Source: Acanthochromis polyacanthus
Lineage: Eukaryota > Chordata > Actinopteri > Pomacentridae
DNA: 64,000 nt
Direction of reading: 5' to 3'
Assembly (NCBI RefSeq): GCF_021347895.1
Contig: NC_067125.1
Coordinates: forward strand, 25,921,697 to 25,985,696
A model generated the notes under the pieces. The model had not been told where the DNA came from, did not search any database, and saw only the letters and a list, made by a program, of their open reading frames with translations. Every line of letters starts with the position of its first letter. Within the stretch, counting starts at the first letter, position 1. This document shows positions 1-13,279 of this stretch, one piece after another. A program made the position numbers and the translations under genes.

Positions 1-3000
1 TATAAAAACAGATGTTGAACAGATGTTGCACTTCTTAACAGTGCACATTGCTGAACATTTGCAAAAACCTTGCAAGACAATGTGCAATTGTATACAGCTT
101 CACTATATAAATACAAGGTGCTGCATATGAGAAGAAGGTGCAAAACAATGTAGATATTTCCAGATTCTCCAATTGTAGTTGTGAGTAAATTACATTTTTG
201 ACAGACATGCAGGTGCAGACATTCTGCGTTCGTGTTTGTCAGAGTTTGCTTCTCTTATGACTCTAGCTTAGAGGCAGTTTTTAATCTGACGATATTTGAC
301 AGGTGGGTTCTATCAAGCATTTTGTAGAACTTTTCATGGTGCTTCTGTGGATTTAGGCTGTCATAATGTCTTAATCTTCATCATTTTATCCTTTATGAGA
401 AAACTGGGGCTCTGTAATGCCCAGGCCATCTATGTTGTAGGACTCGTGGTTCTTCTTATTGATGAAGGTAGCCCAAATGAATGTGGGTATAGGCTTGGGG
501 CTGTTGTCATGATACAAACTGAATTATGTACCAATCAGACACCTCCCTGATGGTATAATGTGATAATTACTCATCTGACTGTCCTTCTATATTACTACTC
601 TACCACCCGAGGACACTACTCCAAATCCCTTTTGCAGAAATGCAGCCAAAAAACCTCCATCATGCTTCACTGTTGCACCAGAGTCCCACTAGTTCCTGCT
701 GATTCTGAGCTAAAGACGCTGCTGAGCAACATTTATTGTGAAGGTAAACTAGCCTTATGTGTCATTCATCTGCTGAACTGACTGAGCTCTGCATCTACAG
801 TCACCAACCTTGTTTTTTTGTACTTTAAGAGCTTTAACAGCACAACTAGAAACACCTGTATGCTGTGAAATCACTCCATGAGAGGGATCTTGACCACCTC
901 CAGTCCTGTTGCTATGTATGCTACTCTTTTCATGGTTTAATATTTCAGGTCTAAGAGGGTTTTAGCAGTTTGGTGTAATGCACTGGGCTATAAGCCTGCA
1001 AATCTTTCACATTTTTCCTTGTAAAGCTGTTCTTTTATTTTCTTACTTTCTGTAAACGGCACAAAATGTCTGACACAATACTGCATATTTGAAAAATAAA
1101 TGCTTTGTAGTTTGAAAAACACACAATAAATGTATATGACCTCAAAGATGTCAGTGTTCTAAGTATATAAAGAATCATGTAGACATAACATGCTGAATCT
1201 TTGTACTGTCAAATTCCAATGTAATCTATCATGTAGTGTTTTGTCATTCCTGTGTTTCTTTTTTCCAGTTTCAGATAAACATGTTTCCAGTTTTGCTGCT
1301 ACAATTCCCATCGTGATTTGTGAGACTTTAATGAAGCAATAAGCTTCAGGCTTGTTGTTAGGCACATGCTGAGTCCAACGAGTACATCAAAATTCACAAC
1401 AAAATCTGACATTTGGAAGCAATTTGTTTGGCACAGCAGTACTGATGTTATGCAGTCACAGGTGTGTGTTTATGGAGTTTTACACAACAGCTTCGAACAC
1501 TGCCTCAATCAAAATCAGGAGCCAGAATGATGTGTTTTATAAAAAAAAAATGCACAAAGCTGTCATGGAAAGACAACAGTAATAACTAATGGCATTTACT
1601 TAGTATTTTTGGCTAGTTTCCACTAAAATGTTCCACTAAAATTGTCCTGTAATGATAACAATCACTAACAATCTCTGTACCCTAATCATGTACTTCCAAA
1701 AAATATATAAAAATCACTAAGATGTGATTTTATGGGAAGATCTATTGTCATGAAAAAACTGTTTATATGATTTCTACAGAGATTTTTCGACACTGGCAGA
1801 CGTAACTGGAAAACATGCTTTGGTTAAACACATTATGTGCATAATATCTATGCTGTTTTTTCCCCCCTTTCTAATTTATGACACTAAGCAAACCATAATT
1901 CTGCCCCCCCCCCCCCAAAAAAAAAGATGTTCCTATACAACTAAATGGCATTTTTATTTATGTTTTAAAAGAAACTTCCAGTTTAAAAAGCCACAAACTT
2001 AACAGACGCAGGCACGATGACAGAATGCTTGTGGAGGAACATTTTCCTACATTGTTTTCATTTGCTGTGTGGTTCAGCTTTGGCACCAAAATTGGTTAGG
2101 TTTAATAAAAATGTCATGGTTTGGGTTAAAAAAAAAAAAATTCACAACACATTTGATGCTTCTCCTCCACTGTCTGAGTCCCACAACATACGATTTCTAG
2201 ACGAAAAAGGAGTACAGCAATATAATAAAAGGCAAAGATATGCTGATTTGAGACATATTTGTGCTACATCACAAACAAATACAATCTGAAAGCAAATATG
2301 TTTTGCTAGACATGTAGGTGCGAATGCAGTTCACTTAAACAGGAGGCTTTGGAGACACGCCTGCACTAAGAGGAAACCATAAGTTTTTAGTACCTGGTCA
2401 CAGCCTGAGTGATTCATTCCTCCTTTCATAAGCTCTAACTTTCCAAACTAGTGACTTTTTAGCAACAAGCCCTCTGTGATGCCATCAATCCAGAATGTAG
2501 CGGATGGTAAACAGCGACGCAGTAATTACAGTGCTGACAGGTCGGTCGCAGTGGTTTTAAATGGACCTCATGAGGGACCCTCGAACCACAACTCATTTCT
2601 TATTTACCAAACAACATGAACCCATTGAAACAGGAATGAGGAATTCATATGCAGCAAATTCCTTCATGCATATTAAAACTCGACCCTGACAGAGTATCTG
2701 GCTATTACCACGCGCTGTGCTGCCAATTTTTCGGGCGGCAGCTTAATGTCGCATCAATGGATTATTATTTTGGAGGTCTGGCGGAGTCTGGTTTGTTTGC
2801 TACCTGTGAGGCTGCCACTGCTGACTCCGGCAGACTGTTATTGATCAGGTTTGTGTTGTACAGGCTCGGGTGATTACTCTCAGACAGACTCGAAAACAAA
2901 AGGGTTCATAAACAGCCCCAGAGAGAGAGTCCAGCAGACTGCGAATGCTCCGGGTGAGATAAGCTGCGTAGAGAATAATGCATTACTGTGCCTTTTTGGC

Positions 3001-3876
3001 TCAGATGAGGAGGATGCTGCTGGTTTCTATTGTCTTTTAAAACACTACTGACTATAGAACTATAAGTTGGATCAGCACCTGTCTTTTAAAACAGAACTTA
3101 GCCCAAAATCTGTTGAGTCGCTATTCCAGTACCATGTGATTGGTAGATCTGTTAGGCAGCTGGAAATGATTTCTTGAAAAGCAAAACTCTTCCAAATGAC
3201 CAGCTATGCTTACCCTGGTGTCCTCTGGTCCATTAAACTTATTTTACTTCATTGCATACAGCCAAATATCTTCCAAATTCTCAACAGCTCTGTTGTTTTT
3301 CAGTTCCATCCAGTGTTTTTCTTTAACTTTTGGTAGCCGTTCAACTAATTTCTGGTTCTACACCCTCCTCAAGCTGGCATGAAGCGTAACTAAACACAAA
3401 GCTGCAGTGGGTTTGTGATAATTTGTATGCAGCAACCATATTTCAAGTATCTTAGTCCAACTTTGTTGTCTTTTTTACACTGGGGAGGTGAAACTTGTGC
3501 CACCTCATGGAAATAAATTTGCTGAAAAATTGGCCAAATGGACTATAGCTGCTGCTGAAAACAAAACAACAAACACAAATACTTGTTTTCCCAGAAAAGG
3601 CACAATGAATTTGGGATCTTTGAATGCGCATGGCTTGTAACACTCACTAAAACGCCAGTTAGTAAATGCAACATCTTCAAACAAACTTATCAAGCACGTT
3701 TTTTCCAGGGTACAATAACAACATGCAACAGATATTGAAATATCATATGATCTTCATTTGTAGTGAAATGTTTCCAGTGATTATGGGCGTAGAGAGACAG
3801 GCAGCAGGAACAGACTAATCACTTTAAATGGACATTAGGCTGGACAGGAGCCAGACAGTTTATGGAGACGTCTTAC
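1..3876. other. caln1 intron (left edge of window), no exon seen
   Basis: This is AT-rich DNA lying 3' of the caln1 first coding exon on the minus strand. I looked for the next calneuron exon, which would encode the first EF-hand loop of the DxDGNG type, and saw nothing like it on the minus strand. The open frames here have no recognisable domain. The stretch at about 2480-2960 is less AT-rich and lacks repeat character, so it could be a conserved enhancer, but that cannot be judged from one genome. Confidence 0.5.
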
Positions 3877-3996
3877 CATCGAGCTCCTCAACAGAGATGC
3901 TGGCCAGCACATCACTGTCACTGTCGGACAGCGAGCGCTCAGGTAGTTCCCCTTGTAGAGCAGCCCTGCCGTCACATGGTGGAACGGCATCTTCTC
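3877..3996 (-). CDS. caln1: calneuron-1, first coding exon, with apparent 1-bp frameshift
   Basis: Calneuron-1 is a neuronal EF-hand calcium sensor, tail-anchored at the Golgi, that inhibits phosphatidylinositol 4-kinase beta. The exon starts after a CTCTCAG acceptor with GAG AAG ATG. Translation from the ATG at 3990-3988 gives MPFHHVTAGLLYKGNYL, which matches the calneuron-1 N-terminus as I know it. The next frame then gives RSLSDSDSDVLASISVEELD, matching the following calneuron residues. A consensus donor (G|GTAAGA, GT at 3876-3875) leaves phase 1, as expected before the first EF-hand exon. From the ATG there are 114 bases, so one base is missing near 3936-3942 if both halves are read as one protein. 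The cause could be an assembly or read error, a real lesion, or loss of a duplicate. The EF-hand and tail-anchor exons lie beyond the left edge. Identity is well supported; integrity is not. Confidence 0.85.
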
Positions 3997-4387
3997 CTGA
4001 GAGATCACAGAGAAAAAAAAAATGTTTATGTGGGCTGTTTTGGGAAAAATCAATTCTGGATAACAATTACATATGCTTAGAAAGACAGGAAGTCCCGTGT
4101 GCATTCAAATTACTTCATCAAGAATAAAGTTACGAGGATGAATCGATGAGGTGAACACATCAAGTTTCCAACCAGACGTACAATCAAGTAAAAAACAACA
4201 TGAAATATGAACCCATAATTGGCTACAGCAAGCTGGTTTGCTCGTGCGATAGTGAAGAAGCTACTACAAATTAACATCCAAGGGGCGCAGCATAAACGGA
4301 ATCCATAAATGAAGCAGAACTCATTCGGTAAATGAGAAGCCACACAGGGAGGAGAGTCGTACAACTTGGGGTAAATGCAGTGAATAT

Positions 4388-4390
<3 letters not shown>

Positions 4391-4469
<79 letters not shown>
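4391..4469. repeat. (TG)n microsatellite
   Basis: An uninterrupted TG dinucleotide run of about 79 bp. It produces the chance all-CV and all-HT open frames on the two strands, which are not genes. Confidence 0.97.
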
Positions 4470-4470
<1 letters not shown>

Positions 4471-4489
4471 CTTGTACTTGCTACATGGT

Positions 4490-4741
4490 GAGTACCATTT
4501 TCTGCATTTAACTATCAAAGTGAGGACATTTTTACAAAGTGAGGACATTTGGCCGGTCCTCACTTTGAAACAGCCATGTTTGAGGGTGAAGACTTGTTTT
4601 TAGAGAACAGGTATGAATTGAGGTTTGGTTAGGGTTAGGGTAAGGATTAAGGTTAGGCAATCAGTTGTGATGGTTAAGGTTAGGGTAAGGCTCTAGGAAT
4701 GCTATACGCCTATGGATGTCCTCACTAAGATAGAAGTACAA

Positions 4742-4744
<3 letters not shown>
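4490..4744. repeat. dispersed fish repeat with TTAGGG-like core, between two (TG)n arrays
   Basis: The block between the two TG arrays contains GTGAGGACATTT twice, the phrase CCTCACTTTGAAACAG, a core of degenerate GGTTAGGGTTAGGGT and GGTTAAGG units at about 4622-4692, and ends with TGTCCTCACTAAGATAGAAG next to ACAAACATGTGTG. I recognise this as a repeat scattered through many teleost genomes, usually attached to TG runs. It is not a telomere: the units are irregular and occupy only about 70 bp. Confidence 0.6.

Positions 4745-4803
<59 letters not shown>
4745..4803. repeat. (TG)n microsatellite
   Basis: A TG dinucleotide run of about 59 bp, directly right of the dispersed repeat. Confidence 0.95.
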
Positions 4804-4804
<1 letters not shown>

Positions 4805-7800
4805 GAGAAAGCATGCGTGTGTTTAGCGTATGTGCAAATGAGTCTGAGGCAATTAATTATTCCATAAATTGGAGCTCAAGGGCACGGGGGGGGGGGAAAT
4901 AAGAGCACATAGAGCAGCGAGATCCGAGTGATTCTTCTTATGTTCTAATTGGATTTCATCTAGATGAGGACTTGGTGGGGAGCTTTCGGAGATGGAATGA
5001 GGAGCTCCAAATCAGCAGAGATATTACACCGAAGATACATTGAAGCATCGGTTTCAGAGTTTCCTCATTTACCTGTTGAACTTTACATCATCCTGTGTCA
5101 GGAGCGTTGACAACACAAACGTACATTTAACAAGCATCTAAAAGTGAGACAGGAGAGGATTTTCAGCAGCATCCACACAACTAAAGGCTCTGAATGTCAC
5201 CTCATCATGACTTACACAGGCTGCTGTTTCAGCTTGTCAACAAGATATACAAATATGTGCCCCCCTGAGGCGAGCAAGTTTAATTCTCCAGCTTGCACAG
5301 TTTCTACATTCCCTCTACTAAACAAGCTCCACATGAAAAGTCACTTCATTACAGATACAGCTCCGCAAAAAGACATTAACAAGGGGTTTCTAAGTTGTAT
5401 TTTATTCATTACTTATGCTTAATCAGCAAGAAGCTTTTTAGAACAAGTTAAGAGTTTCTGATGGCTAAAAAGCCTCAGTTTGTGTATCCTTAAATAATGA
5501 AGCGTCTCAAACTCTGAAATTCATCTAACAGGACGGAAGTGAGCAAGTTATAGGACAGTTTCGGTGCAAAAAACGGCATAAAAGATGAAACTAACAGAGG
5601 TACAACACAAGCACATTAGAACTTCAAAAGGCAGTTTAGTTTTTTGGAAAAGTTGCACAATTCATCAACCCCTGAGAAAAAGTGATGACTATGTAATCTG
5701 AATAGAGATTTGACAGGCCCGATTTGGTTACAGTTCAAATAACTTTTTAAAACACGGCATTATGCACATTAAATCTGACTTCAGCAAAGTTGGAAAAGGA
5801 AAAGGAAAAGATTTAATGTTTAAAATGAGCCCACCAGAAGAAAGAAAATCTCTTTTCTTAAAATTCCACAGCAACGAAGGGAAATTGTATTATAAAAATC
5901 TCTGCAATAATTGATGAAATATAGATTTCATTTTCTCTGTTCCTCCCTCTTCTTCTTTTTAAGACTGTAGTCAGCACCTAACAATGGCCGTGTTTCAGCG
6001 GTTTGAGCTACAAGTCAACTGTTACCTCACAAATCAAAGCTGGTCCCTGCATCTTTCTTGTTTGTCAGTTTAATAAGCATGCATATCAAGAAGTCTGCCA
6101 CGGCACCTATTAGGAGCAGCTTTTCTCGCACATAATGTCAGCATTTTTCATTTCCTAATTCATCAATTATTCAGCCATGTCTCAGCTGTCATTTTGAATA
6201 TTACAATCATCCCTCTTGTCCGCTCTTTATAATTTATTGTTACAAGCCAATCCATATATTGTCAGGTGTTTGACACAGTGTAACTCTGTCCTGAATCTCT
6301 GTTGCTTCAAGCAGCATTGATCAGAATGATTTACCATGCAGGGGCAGAATTTTCACGCATTTCATTAGAGAAAGTCTTGAGGAGCAGACGGTGGACTCTG
6401 TAATAAACAGATGAATGGCTTGTTCTGAGAAGGTGAATGATTTTGGAAATCTTCTGAAAGCGGAGTGTGGAGGTGAATCAGCAGCGTTATTCAGCTCAAA
6501 CATTCTGTTTACAGCAGTAAAAACCTGAAAATCTGCGTGCTCCATGTGTTCTCTGTGCGTATTCTGTGAACGAGGAGCGGAAACTGTGGCTGTCCATTGT
6601 GAGTTTTCTCACGTTTCTGACACCTTTGACTCTGCATTCTCGTGTAATCTGTTTATCCAACTAAAAGCTCACACGAGTGCTAATAAGGAGAGTGGAGACA
6701 CGCTTTTTAAATAATAACAACCGGGATTTTTGCTGTTGAGAACTACATGTAGTGTTAGGTGACCATGCTTTGGTAAGCTAGTATTACGTGCATTTCAGAC
6801 ATAAATGCTGCATTTTTATCCTTTTTTGGATAGCTGGAGTTACTATTCCTTTCCAGTTAGGGGATTTTGTGAACAAAACAGACACAGAGAGTAAACATCA
6901 GCATAAATTGAAGAGTTCAGAACATAAACTAATGAGTCATCAAGTGAAACTTCCTTAACAAGACTGTTAAAGCAGATTTTGTCATTTTTCCAAAGACCCT
7001 ATTATGAAATCCATAGAAGAACTACGATGCATGATTGTTTTTGTTGTGACAACGAGCACGAGTTTTCAAATGAGTTACAGGAGTATTGGACTCCAGGCTG
7101 CCATTGCATACATGCATGGTCATTACAAGTGTATGTAAACTTCTTTTACATAAAACTACAAAGTAACAAGTGGCTCTTTCAACAAGGCTTTAATTTCCCA
7201 TTCTGAATAAATCATGTGGTGACACTATTTTGTCCAAGATCTAGAATGAATCTTAAAACTCAACCATTAAAGACTTTTATCTAAGCCTAAATTAGAGTGT
7301 GCGAGCCTTTTAAATTTGAGGATTTTCTGCTTTTCTCTGTCGCTGTAATTTAAATAATTTGGGGTTTTAGACTGTAGTCTTGACAAAATAAGAAACTTTA
7401 ATTTGTAATACAGAGCTCTGAGAAATGTCTAAGGCTTTTACACACTGCAGAAAGAATAAAAGAAAAAGAAATCTACAGATTAAATGAAGCATAGCCCACC
7501 TTCAAGCAGAATACAAAAGTCAGAGATTGGCTTTCAGATTTCACACATTACAACCCGACACTACTTCTCACTGTCTCTCTGCTGATTGGTTCATACCCAC
7601 ATCGCCTGATGCCACAATTCCTTTGACCAACCTTGTCCTCAGGGGATATTCCTGGTATAGCTTATTTAATTAAGATTTGCTATACATGCACGTTGATTAG
7701 GAGACTTCGTTTGTTCTCCCTACAGAATCCTTATTGCTGCTCAGAACATCTTCAAAGAGCAGCAGCATCTTCCAGCTAATCCAACAGTATGACCATTTTC

Positions 7801-10800
7801 TGCTTTGAAGCATTGAAAAGATGAGTTCACTTCTTCAGCTGCCTGTATTGACATATTCGTTAGTTTTTAAATTTGAACACACATCAAAGAGTGCAAAAAC
7901 TGACTAAGACAAATATGTCTAAGAATACTGACAGGCTGTGCCACATTAACAAGAAATAACACATCACCATATTTTGCTACAAAGACATAATGTTTATTAA
8001 TACCCAAGATGAAACATGATATAACGTGGTGAAACCATAAAACACTTGATCTTCAAGATGCTGTAGAACAGAGCTGTTCACAGCCTTCAGCTTTATTACA
8101 CTTGATTAAATTGATCAAGGTCTCAGCTGAAGAAGCTAATTTGCCCTTCAGGAACAGAGCAACATGCAGTAATCACTTAAATCAGGAGTTCATCACTGAC
8201 GCCTCAACCAAGACCACAATCATTTTCCCTCATCTAATCGTCATTCCCTACTTACTGTGATATATCAGTTCAATAGAAAAAGCAGGCAAAGTTTGTGGAA
8301 TTTAATAACCAGATTGACAGTTTGATAAAACTGAGCCACAGAAATGACTTAGAGATAAGAATCACAGGATGGTACCTCCGAATCTTACTGAGCAGGCTGC
8401 AGGATGCTCAAATTCTCCTCTTTGCAAAACAGCTGCAACTCACAACTGGTTTCATTGTTGATTATTTGTTCAAATGATGATGTTTAAGCGATAAAATATC
8501 ATAAAATAGCATCATGACAGGCAAAAATGGCACTTGATATGTCTCATCCAAAGTCCAAAATCCATTTCACATCATAAAATTGAGAAAAGCAGCAAGTTCT
8601 CACAAATTTCATTCAATCCACTGGGTATTAATAGCTGATTATTAATTTTGCTCATTCCTTAAAAGGACGAGGAGTTATCTTGCCGTGAAAGTGCGGAAGC
8701 CTAGGCGGAAAATTGTTTTAGTGGCAGCAGTACACTCAGCCAGACAAGAGGCAACCCAAGAATCTGTAAAAATCACACGTGAATGTGACACTAAAACAGA
8801 TGGAAACCTGCCCTGCAGCTTTATAGGCCAGTAACTCAAATTTTAGATCAGGTTGAGGCCATTAAGCTGATGCTGTTACACAAGTGACTTTCCGTCAGCG
8901 AGTGAGTTTGGGAGACAGCGTCTGGCTCAAGGACAGAGACTGAACTGACAGTGCACTACTGTTGATGGCTGCACTAGCTGTGATTGGACCTGTAGCATTT
9001 AATCACAGAGACGAGCTGCCACTCTGCTGCTCCTTGTGCTCCAAATTCCATCCCAAATGTGTTTCCACTCTGTGACCAGTCTATTGATTTCATAGAGGTG
9101 CTTCACCAGAGATCACAGTTTAGTTTGACGACTGAGAAAAACTGACTGAAGTCGGTAATTTGATTTCAGGAATACTGCAGAACACCTGAGATATGGAAAT
9201 AAACAGGCGACTACTGTACTGAAATTAGAAAGACCAATTTCCCACATAAAAAAAATAAAGTAAAAGACTGCATACATCGTCAACCTCAACAAGATTTTAT
9301 GAATACGTACTGGATGATCTTTGCACAAACTGATCTTCTCCATACTAAGACTTATACTGTTTTGTTCATCTTTTCTCGCTCTGTTTTCCAGTTGAAGCAG
9401 ACGGCTTTACCCTGAACCAAGTTCTGCTGAATTTTATCCCTTTGCCAAATAGTTAATTGCTATGTTTCTCACTATAATATTTCAGGTATTGGCTACATTG
9501 CCTGCTGGGGTATAAAAACTGACTTGAATGACTAATCGGAACTGCTGATTTTCTAATTTCCCACACAATGGTAACCAGAAATAAACAAAATGAAGCAAAG
9601 AGTTCTGCACAAATCTTTAACCTAAACAAGATTTATCAACAAAGATCTTCATCAGATCATCTGATCACTGGATAAACGTCTGAGCATATCTTAATGCTTT
9701 AAACGGCCATGATTAAAACTGCCAAAATTCAACAGACAGAAGCTCAAATTTCTTTCTTCCCACTGTCACATCGAGAGCCAAAATATGTGTTCAGCGCCGT
9801 TTGTTTTTCTGTTTGTCAGCCAGGTTACACAAAAACCACAGAGTTGAATTTTATGAAAACAAAGTGGAGAAGAGCAACGTGGACAAAAGAAGAAACCGTT
9901 AAATTTTGGTGTGGCTCCAGACCACTTTTGCTAAAAATAGGGCGAGATGGGGCACCGGCCTTGGGTGGAAGATGCACTTTGCGAGTGTCCTTCTAGTTTA
10001 TTTTGATGGATTACAGTGATTAGAGCCTCAAAATGACTCATGGACCATGTTTTCATACATGACTGGATTTAATGTTGACGTCTAAATTTTGATGATGATG
10101 GATATTTAGTCAAGAAAACAAAGATCAACTTAAAAAATCTCTTGCTTTAAAAGCTGCCTCTCTTAGAAATGGTAAACTTAACAAATAAAATCCATTCTCA
10201 ACATTTAAAGAGTTGTTTTCTTTCAAAGTAGATCTCCATCATGCACAATGAACTATTTCAAGGTGGTTTGACATTAGGCAAACTATTACTGCATCATTAT
10301 AGTACTTTAAGTCTTTCCAGTGTCGTTAAGACTGGGTCACAGCAGCAATGAACCCAATTACAGCAGAGACATAAATAAAACCACCTCCACTGAAGTTGTG
10401 AGCATGCCTTACAGGGAAAGCACTTCTTGTCCAGGACACTTCAAGGAGAAGACAAAGATGACATGACTAATCAAAACACTTGACCCTGAAGGAAGAAGCA
10501 GAAAGCTGCAATTATGCAGTTGCCATTAAGATGCTGCACGTCCTCAAGAACCCGCAGGAAGGAACAATGAACTTAGTCCTCTTTGTAAATTTGTTGTGTC
10601 CGTCAACTAGACATCACAGACTGGTGTCACACATTAAGACACAACATGGAGTTGTTGTGACAAGATCACAGGACACTGAGAAAGAGAAAGGCATCAGTTA
10701 CACCTCTTTAAGTTTACAGTCAATAAAATGCCAAAAGAAGCACATCAAAAACTCTGAGAAACCAAATAAGCATCTGTTGCCTTCCTGAAAGGTCAAATAA

Positions 10801-12962
10801 AAAATATTCAGCGTACAAATGATGAGAAAATTTTTAAACAAAAAAAAAAAAGCATGTACTCCTCATATCTGAGGACCTGAAACAACAAATACTTGTTGTT
10901 CTTTAGCCTAGTAAATGACTTGATCAATGGTCAGATATTTTAATTTTCCATCCATGAAATAATTCATAAATCATCTTATCACCACAACTTTAACATGTCG
11001 CTTTCACGTTATAACAAATTGTGCAGAAAAAGACAATATCTCAAAGATAGTCTGCAGAGAAAAGGCATCACATCTTATTTCAATGTTAGATGATGTTTGC
11101 ACAAGTAGATACTTTAAGCAGCCTGTTTCTACACATCAATCTCCTTTATACTGAAACTTTGAAATTTAATACTTTCCTCATCTTTATTTTTTCTAGCTGG
11201 AGCCGACAACTTGCGCACCTTGAGTCAGGTTCTGTCAACGTTTTCTCTTTGCCAAATGGGTAACTATTTGGTCTCTCTTGAAAATTTCTTGTCTTGACCT
11301 TACGATGTAAACACCCTGAGATGGTGCACTTTATGATTTTCTGCTGTAAAAATAAAACTGAATTGAAATGAACTATGCACAAAACTGAGCCAGTCCTTTG
11401 AGTCCAAACCTCTCTCTCTCTCTATAAAAAATGACTAATCGGACCATGACCACACCAGAGTGCCAAACCAGTCAGCCCTCAGTTCTGAGACTTGACTCTT
11501 GAAAGAGGTGCAACCTGATGAAAAGAGCACAGCTTTACTCACAGCTTTCTGCATGACAAGGAGGCCAGATGGCAATTTCTTACATCAGACCCTGCAGCAC
11601 AACGGCCAATAGCAATGGGCCGATACGGAGAGAAAACACAAGCAGAACACAGTGTACCGGCGGCAGGCCTCTGGCCACAAAATCAACTTTGCGGAAGGAC
11701 CGTGATACACGACATCTTTATGAGTAGTGTAAAAATGTACTCAGTGCTAGTTTAAATGCATGGAGTAATCAGCCGGATGTCACCTCCCTTTCAAGGCACA
11801 AAACAGTCACTATTACATAACACTGATGAAATGGATTCCCTTCACATCACAAGGAAAAACTGCTGAAGTGAGATAACAAAAGGAAGGGAAGCTGTGCTTT
11901 GATCAACACTGACCAACAGAGTGCATTTAATGCCTCCTGCGCTATTCTGTTCAGATACGTTTCTTTTTCCATTTACATCCGCGATGTGACGGCAAACAAA
12001 AACGCATCACAGACTGAGGTGTGGTCACATTAGCAGAAAACTCACAAAAGTTTCTATTAAAAGAAAGATATGTTTTCATGTTGTTTCATCATTTTTCATC
12101 ATTGCTTAAAAGAAGCTTAACTGGTCATAAAAATGATCATTCAGAAATAACAGCTGTTAAATTGAGAAACAGAAGGTTTACATTGCATATCATCAGATCA
12201 GTCAGAAGTTTGGTATTCTGGTCACACTTCAATTTTCTTGCCGCTCTCAGCTGTGTTTCTACGTAGTGGAAGCAGCTTGGTGCCGTCTGATAACTGTTAT
12301 CAATCATATGGATTTGTTTAAACACAGCAAGCCTTGACAATATCTATAGTGTTGCAGCAAACACACAAAGGAGATGCAACAAACCATCAATGCACAAACC
12401 AGAGCAGTTCCTTGTAGGAAGTCATGATCAAACGCATTAATCGCTTCCTGATTTCGAACATCCAGTGCTTCCTGTCTATAAGGTGAATAAAATAACACCA
12501 AGTTGTAGCAAGATGACAAATTAGTTTGGCACAATTTGTCCATTTAATGTTCATTAAAAAAAGAGTAAGTATTTTAGTAATCAATGAAGCGTGCCTTGAC
12601 TTTTCTGTCAGAGCAATTTATAGTTAAATGACTCTTCCGTGTTATGAACTGTGCAACAGAAGCACACAAGTGCTGGAAAATGCAGCCAAGTGGGTGCAAG
12701 ACAATTCATCAAAGCATCACTGGAAAGCTGGAGACAAAAGACGGGAGTGTCCCACAGAAGTGCCGCCTCTCTCCACACATTACCAGCTGCTTCCTGCAGC
12801 AACAGACTCTTTCTCTGTCTCTCCTCTGCTGATTCTTACCCACACTGGTGGCTCTCACTGTACTCTGTAGGATACTGCAGCACCTCAGGCTCCCTGGCTG
12901 GACTCTCCATCACGTCCAGCGTCCCGTCCTCAGGTACGGGTTCCCGGCAAGTCTCCGTTTAC

Positions 12963-13190
12963 CTCCGAGTGCGTCCTGGAGGTGGCATGCCGGAGGGCTC
13001 CAGCGTCTGAGGATCGGGTTCTGTGACCTCCTCCTCCATCAGACTCTTAGATGCAGTGGCGCCTCCAGCAGCAGCAGCACACGCCTGTCCACAGACCTCT
13101 GAGCCCGGCTGCCTCCACAGTTTGGGCTTGTCCCAGAGCAGCAGCATCAGTTCCCAGAAATCCGTTGTTAATATTTGAGGCAGCGAGAGC
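12963..13190 (-). other. caln1: putative caln1 5' untranslated exon (5' limit uncertain)
   Basis: The minus strand shows a consensus donor ACTCGGAG|GTAAAC (last exon base 12963) inside the CpG-rich block upstream of the caln1 coding exon. In the frame that would continue into the caln1 ATG, the exon has a TAA and no later ATG, so it would be untranslated. A different frame opens at an ATG at 13147-13145 and runs through the donor. Spliced to 3996, it would stop at 3974-3972, just past the caln1 ATG, giving a ~69-codon upstream frame overlapping the start. The exon is predicted from the splice site and context only. Its 5' end at 13190 is a guess. Confidence 0.4.
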
Positions 13191-13244
13191 AGCAGGTACG
13201 TCGGCTCCTCTCACACTCCACTCCTCTGGCTCCTTCTCCCTCCC

Positions 13245-13246
<2 letters not shown>

Positions 13247-13276
<30 letters not shown>
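13247..13276. repeat. (CT)n microsatellite
   Basis: A pure CT run inside a longer pyrimidine-rich tract extending to about 13315. On the minus strand it reads as GAGA repeats close to the putative caln1 leader exon. Confidence 0.9.

Positions 13277-13279
<3 letters not shown>

Larger units (their letters stand above)
3997..12962. other. caln1 intron between leader exon and first coding exon
   Basis: This is about 9 kb of AT-rich intronic DNA. It contains the TG-flanked dispersed repeat at 4391-4803 and short poly-A and CT runs. No exon with convincing splice sites and protein similarity was seen. The segment around 6040-6280 has many homeobox-like TAAT cores and no repeat character, so it is a weak candidate for conserved regulatory DNA. 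Confidence 0.45.

Noticed and set aside
4321..4603. Open frames rich in His-Thr or Cys-Val repeats
   Set aside because: They are translations of the TG microsatellite and have no coding signal.
4620..4700. Telomere-like GGGTTA units
   Set aside because: Only about 70 bp, irregular, and part of a dispersed repeat; no sign of a chromosome end or a fusion.
12651..13010. Plus-strand 119-codon frame across the CpG-rich region
   Set aside because: Open frames are expected by chance in GC-rich promoter DNA; overlapping frames on both strands show no similarity to known proteins.
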